Below the pieces are notes generated by a model that was not told the DNA's origin, did not search any database, and saw only the letters and a program-made list of their open reading frames with translations. 28,971 nucleotides of DNA from an uncultured Sphingobium sp. (GTDB lineage: Bacteria; Pseudomonadota; Alphaproteobacteria; Sphingomonadales; Sphingomonadaceae): assembly GCA_946479185.1 (NCBI GenBank), contig CAMLFF010000004.1, forward strand, positions 1 through 28,971. Reading direction: 5' to 3'. A program made the position numbers and the translations under genes. Positions 9,803-17,614 of the stretch are shown piece after piece; the first letter of the stretch is position 1, and every line of letters starts with the position of its first letter.

Positions 9803-11218
9803 TCAGCTTGCGATACGTTGCTCTTGCCCGTGATCCGCCCGTTGTTCGCCATCGCTGATGACCGACTGAACGAGATCGAGCGACCGCGTCCGCAAGCTGC
9901 CCAGATGATTGCGCACGGCGATGAAGCCGCGCTCCAGATCGTCAATCTCGGATGCGACGATCTCGGTATCCTGCCGGATGGCCGATATGTTGGATGACAT
10001 GGAGTCGGCTGCCAGGGCGGTTTCATCCACGGCGGCGGTGATCATGGTCACGGTCTGGGACTGGGCATCCATTGCGCTGCGAATGCGCATGCCCATGCTT
10101 TGAACTTCCAGCACAGTTTCGCGGATGCGCTCATTGGTATCCACCGTCTGGCGCGTCGCGTTCTGGATCGCGGCAATCTTGCGGGCAATGTCGTCAGTGG
10201 CGTGCGCCGTCTGGCTCGCGAGCGATTTTACTTCCTGCGCAACGACGGCAAAACCACGGCCCGCATCGCCTGCGCGCGCAGCCTCGATCGTGGCGTTGAG
10301 CGCCAGAAGGTTCGTCTGGCCAGCGATGTCGCGGATATGTCCCAGGATGGACTCGATCGTCTGGGCTTGATCGGAAAGGGCTGCCGACATGGTGACAGCT
10401 TCGCCAGCCTGATGCGAGGCAAGCGATGCCACCTCTGCTGCCTGATCCACTTCCGTCCGCGCTGCCTCGATTGCGCGAATCAGGCCGGAGCTGGTGTGCG
10501 CCGCTTCGCGCATGGCGATGGCGGATTGCTCGGCGGCGGCCGCAACTTCCGATGCCTTGTCCAGCATGCCGCGGGTCGCATTGGATGCTTCACGGGCCTG
10601 TTCGCGCAGGCGCTCGCCAAGCGTGGCTGCGCTGTCGATCTGCGTCGTGAGCAGGTTGGAAAACTCCACGCGCTGGTGATCGCGCTTGATCTGGTCCTGC
10701 GCGCGAATCCAGTCCGCATAGACTCCGCAGCACTGTTCGACCTGCACGAGCGAGATAAAGCGCATGGCGGCCAGCAGATCGGATCGCTCGTCCCGGTCAA
10801 GCACGGCATCAATCAATATGTCGCGCACCTTGTCGACCACCCGGTTGATGATCACGATATGCGTGCGGATCGATAGCCCGCGCGACAGGGAATCGAGCAG
10901 AAACGCACGCGATTCCGCGCCCCAGGCCTCGCCTGCAAAATCGCCGAGCAACAGGCGATGGAAGATGCGGGCATGGTTGCGCAGCCCTTCCATCTCCGCA
11001 ACGCTGCGACTGTTGCTGCCCAGGCGCGACATATAGGTCTCGAACGATATATCGCCCAGTTCATCGATCCGGTCCCCCAACCGCTCGAGAATGCGACGGC
11101 CAAAGCCGGGCAACGTTCCCTGAGGATCGAAATCCCAGAGACGTTCGGCCATCGAAATCGTGTCGCTCTGCATGGAGATCATTCGTTCGGCCCCGTTCCC
11201 GGCAGACTGCCGGCTCAC
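9803..11218 (-). CDS. Soluble methyl-accepting chemotaxis protein with globin-like N-terminal region
   Basis: This 471-residue chemoreceptor has no transmembrane segment, so it is cytoplasmic. The C-terminal signalling domain is clear: a long helical coiled coil with the hairpin-tip signature [20 protein letters not shown] (298-317) and [15 protein letters not shown] (320-334), which contacts CheA/CheW. Residues 25-185 are helical. Around [14 protein letters not shown] (81-94) and SLSRGLSI (110-117) they resemble the protoglobin domain of globin-coupled sensors. The position expected to hold the proximal haem histidine appears to be Ser, so haem binding is doubtful. The start is uncertain: GTG 11218 is listed, with ATGs at 11182, 11173 and 11152. 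It is divergent from sdhC. Confidence 0.8.
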   Translation of the reverse strand: MSRQSAGNGAERMISMQSDTISMAERLWDFDPQGTLPGFGRRILERLGDRIDELGDISFETYMSRLGSNSRSVAEMEGLRNHARIFHRLLLGDFAGEAWGAESRAFLLDSLSRGLSIRTHIVIINRVVDKVRDILIDAVLDRDERSDLLAAMRFISLVQVEQCCGVYADWIRAQDQIKRDHQRVEFSNLLTTQIDSAATLGERLREQAREASNATRGMLDKASEVAAAAEQSAIAMREAAHTSSGLIRAIEAARTEVDQAAEVASLASHQAGEAVTMSAALSDQAQTIESILGHIRDIAGQTNLLALNATIEAARAGDAGRGFAVVAQEVKSLASQTAHATDDIARKIAAIQNATRQTVDTNERIRETVLEVQSMGMRIRSAMDAQSQTVTMITAAVDETALAADSMSSNISAIRQDTEIVASEIDDLERGFIAVRNHLGSLRTRSLDLVQSVISDGEQRADHGQEQRIAS

Positions 11219-11378
11219 CTATCAGACAGCGACATAATCCCAGATCGTTAACCACGCGCTAATGAGGGCCAGATCGGCGCGCACAGGAATTGCTTGCGCA
11301 GAACAGTCAGCGAGCGTTTGCAGTGCGGCATCTTTGCGTTAAAGGGGCGGCATTCATTCACGATCAGGGTCGCTCGAC

Positions 11379-11813
11379 ATGGCGCAGTCCCGGCAAAGGC
11401 CGCTTTCTCCCCATCTCTCCATCTGGCGGTGGGGTCCGCATATGTTGATCTCGATCCTGCATCGCGCAACCGGCGATGGATTGGCGATTTTTGGCGCGCT
11501 CGGCCTCACCTGGTGGCTGTATGCGGCGGCGAATGGCCCTGCATCCTATGCCAATTTCCAATATTATGTGTGGGCAGCAGATGCCGGTGACGCCCTGGGC
11601 CTTGCCGCCAACGTCTTCGCCCGCATCGTGCTGATCGGCCTGAGCTGGGCTTTCTTCCAGCATTTCTTCTCCGGCTTGCGCCACCTCGTGCTGGATATGG
11701 GCGCAGGCTATGAGCTGCAGACGAACAAGCGCTGGGCGATGGTCGTGATGGCCGCGGCTGTGATCGCGACTGTCGCTTTCTGGGCATATATTCTGGCAGG
11801 GAAGGCGCTCTGA
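11379..11813 (+). CDS. sdhC: Succinate dehydrogenase cytochrome b subunit SdhC
   Basis: This is a 144-residue membrane anchor of complex II. It carries RPLSPHL (7-13) and SILHRATG (25-32), the quinone-site region, then three transmembrane helices (about 33-50, 76-98, 118-140). The haem/quinone segment HFFSGLRHLVLDMG follows, with His95 the likely haem b ligand. Together with SdhD it anchors SdhA and SdhB in the inner membrane and passes electrons to ubiquinone. It starts at ATG 11379 and its TGA overlaps the sdhD ATG as TGATG, implying translational coupling. The 160-base divergent region upstream (11219-11378) presumably holds promoters for both directions; I see no convincing boxes. Confidence 0.94.
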   Translation: MAQSRQRPLSPHLSIWRWGPHMLISILHRATGDGLAIFGALGLTWWLYAAANGPASYANFQYYVWAADAGDALGLAANVFARIVLIGLSWAFFQHFFSGLRHLVLDMGAGYELQTNKRWAMVVMAAAVIATVAFWAYILAGKAL

Positions 11814-12202
11814 TGGGCAACGGTACGAACATCGGTCGCGTTCGCGGGCTCGGCTCTGCCAAGAGCGGCACGCATCACTGGACTGCACAGCGCTTCACCG
11901 CCATCGGCAATGCGCTGCTGGTCACATGGCTGGTTGCGAGCATCGCGATGCTGCCATCCTATGATTATGCCTCGGTCAGCGGCTGGCTTTCCCAGCCCAT
12001 TGTCGCGGTGCCGATGATGCTGATGGTCATCAACCTCTTCTACCATATCCGCCTCGGCCTTCAGGTGCTGATCGAGGATTATGTGCATGAGGATGGCCTC
12101 AAATTCGCCACGCTCGTGATCCTCAACTTCTATGTGGTCGGCTGCGCTGCCGTCAGCCTGTTCTCAGTCGCGAAAATCGCCTTTGCCGGAGGGGCGCTCT
12201 GA
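11813..12202 (+). CDS. sdhD: Succinate dehydrogenase hydrophobic membrane anchor SdhD
   Basis: This is a 129-residue second membrane anchor of complex II. The N-terminal [14 protein letters not shown] (14-27) is the conserved lead-in. Three hydrophobic helices follow (about 30-47, 60-84, 97-122). [18 protein letters not shown] contains the haem/quinone-site residues His78 and Asp89-Tyr90. It overlaps sdhC by one base, and sdhA starts one base after its stop, so the three genes form one operon. Confidence 0.93.
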   Translation: MGNGTNIGRVRGLGSAKSGTHHWTAQRFTAIGNALLVTWLVASIAMLPSYDYASVSGWLSQPIVAVPMMLMVINLFYHIRLGLQVLIEDYVHEDGLKFATLVILNFYVVGCAAVSLFSVAKIAFAGGAL

Positions 12203-12203
12203 C

Positions 12204-14006
12204 ATGCCCGAAGCTTACAAGATCATAGACCATACATATGACGCCGTTGTCGTGGGTGCGGGCGGCTCTGGCCTGCGCGCGACGATGGGCATTGCCGAAA
12301 CCGGCCTCAAGACGGCCTGCATCACCAAGCTGTTCCCGACGCGCAGCCACACGGTTGCAGCGCAGGGCGGCATTGCGGCCAGCCTTGGCAATATGGGGCC
12401 GGATCACTGGACCTGGCACATGTATGACACCGTGAAGGGGTCTGACTGGCTGGGCGATCAGGACGCGATCGAATATCTGTGTCGTGAGGCGCCTGCTGCG
12501 GTTTATGAGCTGGAACATGCCGGTGTGCCATTCAGCCGCACCGAAGAGGGCAAGATTTATCAGCGCCCGTTCGGCGGCATGATGCAGAATATGGGTGAAG
12601 GCCCGCCGGCCCAGCGTACCTGCGCGGCGGCGGATCGCACCGGTCACGCCATGCTTCACGCGCTCTATCAGCAGAGCCTGAAATATGATGCGGACTTCTT
12701 CATCGAATATTTCGCGCTCGATCTCATCATGGAAGATGGCCAGTGCCGCGGCGTGATCGCCATGTGCATGGAAGATGGATCGATCCATCGCTTCCGCTCC
12801 CATGCTGTCGTGCTGGCGACAGGCGGTTATGGCCGCTGCTATTTCTCGGCCACGAGCGCGCATAGCTGCACCGGTGACGGCGGCGGCATGGTGCTGCGCG
12901 CGGGTCTTCCGCTGCAGGATATGGAGTTTGTGCAGTTCCACCCGACCGGCATCTATGGTGCAGGCGTGCTCATCACTGAGGGCGCGCGCGGCGAGGGCGG
13001 TTATCTCACCAACTCCGAGGGTGAGCGCTTCATGGAGCGCTATGCGCCGTCCGCGAAGGATCTGGCGAGCCGCGACGTTGTTTCCCGCTCAATGGCGATG
13101 GAAATCCGCGAAGGGCGCGGCGTCGGCAAGAATAAGGATCATATCCACCTCCACCTCGATCATATCGATCCCAAGGTGCTGCACGAGCGTCTGCCCGGCA
13201 TCACCGAGACGGGCAAGATTTTCGCAGGCGTGGATTTGACGCGTCAGCCGCTGCCGGTGGTGCCGACTGTCCATTATAATATGGGCGGCATCCCGACCAA
13301 TTATCATGGCGAAGTCGTGACGCTGAAGGATGGCAACCCCGATTCAGTCGTGCCTGGCCTGTTTGCGGTCGGCGAGGCCGCCTGCGTCTCCGTGCATGGC
13401 GCAAACCGTCTTGGCTCCAACAGCCTGATCGATCTCGTGGTGTTTGGCCGCGCGACCGGCAAGCGCATTGCCGAGATCGTAAAGCCCGGCGTGGCGCACA
13501 AGCCGCTCGCTGCTGGATCGGAAGAGCTCTCGCTCGCCCGTGTCGATCATTTCCGTCACGCCAAGGGCGGATCGCCCACGGCTGACATCCGCCTGAACAT
13601 GCAGCACACGATGCAGGCCCATGCCGCCGTGTTCCGCACGGATGCGCTGCTGGCCGAGGGCATCGAGAAGCTCGAGAAGATCTACACCGGCATGACCGAC
13701 ATCGGCATCAATGATCGCTCGATGATCTGGAACACCGATCTGATCGAGACGCTGGAGCTGGATAACCTCATCAGCCAGGCGCTCTGCACCATCAAGGGCG
13801 CCCGTGCCCGCGAGGAAAGCCGCGGCGCGCACATGCACGAGGATTTCCCTGAGCGTGATGACCAGAATTGGATGAAGCACACGATCAGCTGGTTCGACGG
13901 CTGGGGCGGCAAGGGCGGCGCGGTCACGCTCGATAGCCGTCCGGTGCATGAATATACGCTCACGGATGAGATTGAGTATATCAAGCCGAAGAAGCGCGTT
14001 TATTAA
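12204..14006 (+). CDS. sdhA: Succinate dehydrogenase flavoprotein subunit SdhA
   Basis: This 600-residue flavoprotein oxidises succinate to fumarate. The FAD-binding GAGGSG motif is at 18-23, and His49 in [11 protein letters not shown] is the covalent FAD site. The substrate-site blocks [10 protein letters not shown] and [11 protein letters not shown] follow, and [19 protein letters not shown] forms the FAD/C-terminal signature. The C-terminus ([18 protein letters not shown]) is intact. ATG 12204 has GGAGGGG at 12188-12194; the upstream in-frame extension overlaps sdhD and is discarded. No sdhB follows: the operon stops at a strong terminator, so the iron-sulphur subunit must be encoded elsewhere. 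Confidence 0.97.
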   Translation: MPEAYKIIDHTYDAVVVGAGGSGLRATMGIAETGLKTACITKLFPTRSHTVAAQGGIAASLGNMGPDHWTWHMYDTVKGSDWLGDQDAIEYLCREAPAAVYELEHAGVPFSRTEEGKIYQRPFGGMMQNMGEGPPAQRTCAAADRTGHAMLHALYQQSLKYDADFFIEYFALDLIMEDGQCRGVIAMCMEDGSIHRFRSHAVVLATGGYGRCYFSATSAHSCTGDGGGMVLRAGLPLQDMEFVQFHPTGIYGAGVLITEGARGEGGYLTNSEGERFMERYAPSAKDLASRDVVSRSMAMEIREGRGVGKNKDHIHLHLDHIDPKVLHERLPGITETGKIFAGVDLTRQPLPVVPTVHYNMGGIPTNYHGEVVTLKDGNPDSVVPGLFAVGEAACVSVHGANRLGSNSLIDLVVFGRATGKRIAEIVKPGVAHKPLAAGSEELSLARVDHFRHAKGGSPTADIRLNMQHTMQAHAAVFRTDALLAEGIEKLEKIYTGMTDIGINDRSMIWNTDLIETLELDNLISQALCTIKGARAREESRGAHMHEDFPERDDQNWMKHTISWFDGWGGKGGAVTLDSRPVHEYTLTDEIEYIKPKKRVY

Positions 14007-14070
14007 GCTGGGAACCGGCGGCTTCACGGTCGCCGGTCGCCTCTGCTGATTTCACAGTGCTGAAACTGAG

Positions 14071-14105
14071 AGCGGACCAGCCGCTGGGCTGATCCGCTAT
14101 TTTTT
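14071..14105 (+). terminator. Strong Rho-independent terminator after sdhA
   Basis: AGCGGACCAGCC (14071-14082) pairs with GGCTGATCCGCT (14087-14098) with one C-A mismatch, over a four-base loop, followed by A and six T residues. A second hairpin without a T-tract (ACCGGCG/CGCCGGT) lies at about 14014-14037, just after the stop codon. The pair ends the sdhCDA transcript. Confidence 0.85.
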
Positions 14106-14106
14106 G

Positions 14107-14149
14107 GTCACTGGCTGCGGTCTTTTTTGACCCGGTCAATGCCAGTGAC
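14107..14149. repeat. Spaced inverted repeat between sdhA and the DUF465 gene
   Basis: GTCACTGGC (14107-14115) pairs perfectly with GCCAGTGAC (14141-14149) across a 25-base loop that includes a T6 run. It may be the terminator hairpin for the minus-strand DUF465 gene arriving from the right, or a boundary structure. Evidence is limited to the symmetry. Confidence 0.4.
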
Positions 14150-14166
14150 GTTGGCAAGCTGGCGCG

Positions 14167-14328
14167 TCAGCTCATAGCTTGCGAAAGCGCCTGCTTGATG
14201 CGGAGTTTCTGCTTCTTGAGGGTGGCCACCAGGAATGAATCTGGTGCGGGTCGTGTCGTTTCATGTTTCAGCTTCGCCTCTAAGCCGGCGTGCTTGGCAT
14301 GTAGTGCGGAAACGTGGGTTGAATCCAT
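14167..14328 (-). CDS. DUF465 (YdcH-like) small protein 1
   Basis: This is a 53-residue protein starting MDSTHVSALHAKHAGLEAKL. It has the DUF465/YdcH pattern: a helical half with spaced His residues, a short Pro-containing turn (RPAPDSFL), and a basic helix LKKQKLRIKQAL. Members are tiny coiled-coil proteins with no established function. An excellent AGGAGG lies just upstream of the paired ATGs. The second (14328) has the better five-base spacing; the first (14331) adds one Met. The longer frame from TTG 14352 runs through the ribosome-binding site itself and is rejected. It is divergent from a second DUF465 gene at 14598. Confidence 0.82.
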   Translation of the reverse strand: MDSTHVSALHAKHAGLEAKLKHETTRPAPDSFLVATLKKQKLRIKQALSQAMS

Positions 14329-14597
14329 CATGTCCTCCTTCCATTTTGACAATGGACGGCCAGTAAATCACCGATCGCGCTCGCTGTCTGCGTCTAATTT
14401 GTGACGATGCGATGAGGTGACCCCCGTCTTGCGCTGACATGACCGCGCGTTAAACATCGCGCCCCGCACTTAGCCGCGTCATTGCGCATCGTCGCAAGAT
14501 TCGCTGCAAACCATGTTTCATTGTTGCGCGCCTTCTTCATTGCGGGGGCGGGGCCGCAATGCGATAGGCCCTGCGAGCAAATTGGAGATCCGAATCG

Positions 14598-14798
14598 GTG
14601 TTGTCGGTGGAAGAAATCGAGCAGCGTTTGGAGCTTCTGCGGTCGGAGCATCGCGATCTGGATTGCGCGATCTTGGCGCTCAGCCAGCTATCGCAGCCCG
14701 ATCAGCTTCTCCTCGCCCGCATGAAAAAGCGCAAATTGCGCCTGCGCGACGAGATCGCAACGTTGGAAGATAGTCTCATCCCGGACATCATCGCCTGA
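14598..14798 (+). CDS. DUF465 (YdcH-like) small protein 2
   Basis: This is a 66-residue protein with the same DUF465 layout as its neighbour: EEIEQRLELLRSEHRDLDCAI, a turn (SQPDQLLL), then the basic helix MKKRKLRLRDEIATLED. It is likely a small helical-hairpin or coiled-coil protein of unknown role. The start is GTG 14598 with GGAG at 14584-14587 upstream; TTG 14601 and GTG 14607 are alternatives. It lies 75 bases before the RcdA-like gene on the same strand and may be co-transcribed with it. Confidence 0.75.
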   Translation: MLSVEEIEQRLELLRSEHRDLDCAILALSQLSQPDQLLLARMKKRKLRLRDEIATLEDSLIPDIIA

Positions 14799-14873
14799 GC
14801 CAACACGCCGGGCATGGTTTATTCTAGGTTAATCGACCTGACAGGATTTCCAGTCTGTGGCAGCACGATTGGC

Positions 14874-15353
14874 ATGAACGACTCGGCAACCCTGATGCAC
14901 CAATTCGACCGGAGGCTGATCGATAGCCTCTACACCGAGGCTATGGTGCTGGCCGATGAAGCGCGCGGCTTCTTCGATTATCGCGCGGAGGAAAATCGCG
15001 CGGCTCTCGGCAAGATCGAGCGGGTGGAATTTTCCTGTGAATCGCTCAAGGTCACGACGCGGCTGATGCATGTCATCGCCTGGCTGCTCGCCCAGCGCGC
15101 GATTTTTACCGGTGAACTATCCGAGGCTGTGCGGCATGATCCGCGCTATCGATTGGGCGAAGCGGCGCCATCGCTCGACGGTGCAATTGCGCATTTCAGT
15201 GGCGATATGTTGGCGCTCATTGATGCCAGCGAAGATCTCTATGATCGCGTCGCCCGTCTGGAAGGCCAACTCGTGGGTCGCAGCCGGGGCGTGCATGGTG
15301 GCATTTTGAGCCCAGCGCGCGACCTGCTCGCCCAGCTCGAACGCGCGCTATAA
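14874..15353 (+). CDS. rcdA: DUF1465 / RcdA-like protein
   Basis: This 159-residue all-helical protein belongs to DUF1465, the family of Caulobacter RcdA, an adaptor in ClpXP-dependent degradation of the cell-cycle regulator CtrA. Family landmarks are FDRRLIDSLYTEAMVLADEARGFFDY near the start, VEFSCESLKVTTRLMHVIAWLLAQRA in the middle and the RLGEAAPS segment. The C-terminus (LLAQLERAL) is shorter than in Caulobacter, where the disordered tail matters for function. The start at ATG 14874 is preferred over 14814 because the first 20 codons of the longer form look non-coding; ATG 14895 is also possible. The family is confident; function as a CtrA adaptor is inference. Confidence 0.82.
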   Translation: MNDSATLMHQFDRRLIDSLYTEAMVLADEARGFFDYRAEENRAALGKIERVEFSCESLKVTTRLMHVIAWLLAQRAIFTGELSEAVRHDPRYRLGEAAPSLDGAIAHFSGDMLALIDASEDLYDRVARLEGQLVGRSRGVHGGILSPARDLLAQLERAL

Positions 15354-15472
15354 CGGGTTCATATAGCGCGATCTGCGCCAAGCTGTGCTTCATGCGCTTC
15401 AAATCAACGCGATTACGATATGCTGAGTGCGATGCTGCTTGCAGTCGCGTTGCGAAACCATAGACAGGCATA

Positions 15473-17614
15473 ATGCTGCGGCCATCGCCTCCTGGCAGGA
15501 TAACTTGTCTCGTCTGGCTGGTCGCGCTTGCGCTTGCGGCTGGATTTGTCACGTCGTCCGCGCGCGCGCAGCCGCTAACGCCTGCCCAACCACAAGCCAC
15601 TCCGCTGCCGCAGAGCGATGACGCGCTGACACTGGATGATATGCCGGATATCGGCCTCGATTGGCCCGATCTTGCTGCGCCCGCGACGCCCTTGCCAGCC
15701 GAGGAGCCTGCGCTTGTCGATGGAAGCGCGCTCCCCGCGCAAATCCCCATCATGCCAGCGGACGGCCAGTCCGTTGATGCTGGATCGGCCGTCACGCCAG
15801 CTCAACCCGGGAGCACAGGCGCGAGTGCGATCAACGCTTCGCAGGCCGATGCGCTGGCCGCGCTCGATCCATCCGTGCCACTGCGCTACCGCACGACGTT
15901 GGAAGGCATTGGCGATGCCGGCGACGCCCTGCTGCGCACCCGGTTCGATGCGCTCTCGGCGCTGAAACAGGCGCAGGGCGATCGCGCCAATATCGCGCAA
16001 ATCCGGCGACGGGGCGAAAGCGATGTGGAGCTTGTGAACGAGTTACTGCGCGTTCGCGGCTATTATGAGAGCCGCACACGGTTGCGGCTGGGCATCGGCT
16101 CGGCTGCCGATGCGCTTGTGGATGTGAGCCTTAACGCCAATCCGGGGCGGCGCTATCTGCTTGATGCGGTTGAGGTTTTTGGGCTGGAGGGCGAAAGCCC
16201 GCTTGGTGGCGCATTGCGGCGTTTCTTTGAGGTGAAGGTCGGCGATCCGGCGGATACGGACCTCATTCTCGCGGCTACGGCGAAGTTGCGCACCGAGCTA
16301 GGCCAGGGAGGCTATCCTTTCGCGGATGTGCGCGAGCCAGTGTTGACCGTGGACCATCAGCAGCGCCAGGCGATCCTCAACTTGAATGTGAATACCGGCG
16401 GCTTCCGGCGGTTCGGCAACATCATCGTGAATGAGGAAGCGCCGTTCGATGCGCGCCATGTCGGCGTGATCAGCCGCTTTGGGCCGGGCGAGGCCTTCAA
16501 GCAAAGCGATGTGACGGACCTGAACCGCGCGATCATCGCCACTGGGCTGGTCTCTCAGGTGACGATCACGCCAAAGCAGGGAGAGACGAGCGAAACGGTC
16601 GATCTTGTCGTCAATATGAGCGCAGCGCCGCCGCGCACCATCTCGGGTCAGATCGGCTATGGCACTGGCGAGGGCGCGCGGATTGAGGCGAGTTGGCAGC
16701 ACCGCAATTTCTTCCCGCCAGAAGGCGCGCTGACCCTGCGCGGCGTGCTGGGTACGCAGGAGCAGAGCCTTGTCGCGGTTCTGCGGCGCAATAATCTGGG
16801 GCGGCGGGACCGGGCGCTGAATGTCGAGATTGGCGCCGCAAATCTAAATCAGCCCGCTTATGAGGCACTGACAGCAGGGATCAGCGGCAGTTTTGAGCAG
16901 CACACTAACATCATTTTCCAGAAGGAATGGACCTGGTCCTTCGGGGCTGAGCTGCGCATCAGCGACGAGAGCAGCCTTTATGGCCAGTCGCCAGTGCCTG
17001 TGCGGCGGACCTATGTGATTGCGGCACTGCCAACGAGCCTGACCTATGATGATAGCGACGATCTGCTCGATCCGACGAGAGGCTTCCGGCTGGGCGGGCG
17101 GCTCTCGCCCGAGCTCTCGCTGCAGAACGGCGCATTCGGTTATGTGCGCGCGCAGATGGATGCCAGCGCTTACCTCCCGGTGAGTGAGCGGATCACCATT
17201 GCCGGGCGGGTGCGCATCGGCACGATCGTGGGGGCCGAGCATGACCGCATTGCCCCGACGCGGCGCTTCTATGCGGGTGGCGGCGGTTCAGTGCGTGGCT
17301 ATGGCTATCAGGCGATTGGACCGCGCGATCTGAACAATAATCCTGAAGGCGGTCGCAGCCTCGGCGAGCTTGCGCTTGAGGCGCGCATCCGCTTTGGCGG
17401 CGCCAACCAGTTCGGCATCGTGCCGTTTATCGATGCTGGCACCATTTCATCCCAAGCCTTGCCGACGCTGAGCGAATTGCGCGTCGGCGCTGGTTTGGGC
17501 TTTCGCTACTATAGCAATTTCGGGCCGATCCGCATCGATGTGGGCACGCCCATCAATCCGCAGCCGGGCGATTCGCGCGTTGGCGTTTATGTCTCGCTGG
17601 GGCAGGCCTTTTGA
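15473..17614 (+). CDS. tamA: TamA-like outer membrane BamA-family protein
   Basis: This 713-residue outer-membrane protein of the Omp85 superfamily works with TamB in outer-membrane protein and/or lipid transport. The signal peptide is cleaved near Ala32 (SSARA-Q). A long Pro/Ala-rich linker (about 33-125) precedes POTRA repeats; RRGESDVELVNELLRVRGYYESRTRL and the following blocks fit. The C-terminal beta-barrel contains the Omp85 hallmark RRFYAGGGGSVRGYGYQ, with the conserved RGY/lid-lock motif, and ends in VYVSLGQAF, with a terminal Phe typical of barrels. Its TGA overlaps the tamB ATG, so the pair is coupled. Confidence 0.93.
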   Translation: MLRPSPPGRITCLVWLVALALAAGFVTSSARAQPLTPAQPQATPLPQSDDALTLDDMPDIGLDWPDLAAPATPLPAEEPALVDGSALPAQIPIMPADGQSVDAGSAVTPAQPGSTGASAINASQADALAALDPSVPLRYRTTLEGIGDAGDALLRTRFDALSALKQAQGDRANIAQIRRRGESDVELVNELLRVRGYYESRTRLRLGIGSAADALVDVSLNANPGRRYLLDAVEVFGLEGESPLGGALRRFFEVKVGDPADTDLILAATAKLRTELGQGGYPFADVREPVLTVDHQQRQAILNLNVNTGGFRRFGNIIVNEEAPFDARHVGVISRFGPGEAFKQSDVTDLNRAIIATGLVSQVTITPKQGETSETVDLVVNMSAAPPRTISGQIGYGTGEGARIEASWQHRNFFPPEGALTLRGVLGTQEQSLVAVLRRNNLGRRDRALNVEIGAANLNQPAYEALTAGISGSFEQHTNIIFQKEWTWSFGAELRISDESSLYGQSPVPVRRTYVIAALPTSLTYDDSDDLLDPTRGFRLGGRLSPELSLQNGAFGYVRAQMDASAYLPVSERITIAGRVRIGTIVGAEHDRIAPTRRFYAGGGGSVRGYGYQAIGPRDLNNNPEGGRSLGELALEARIRFGGANQFGIVPFIDAGTISSQALPTLSELRVGAGLGFRYYSNFGPIRIDVGTPINPQPGDSRVGVYVSLGQAF

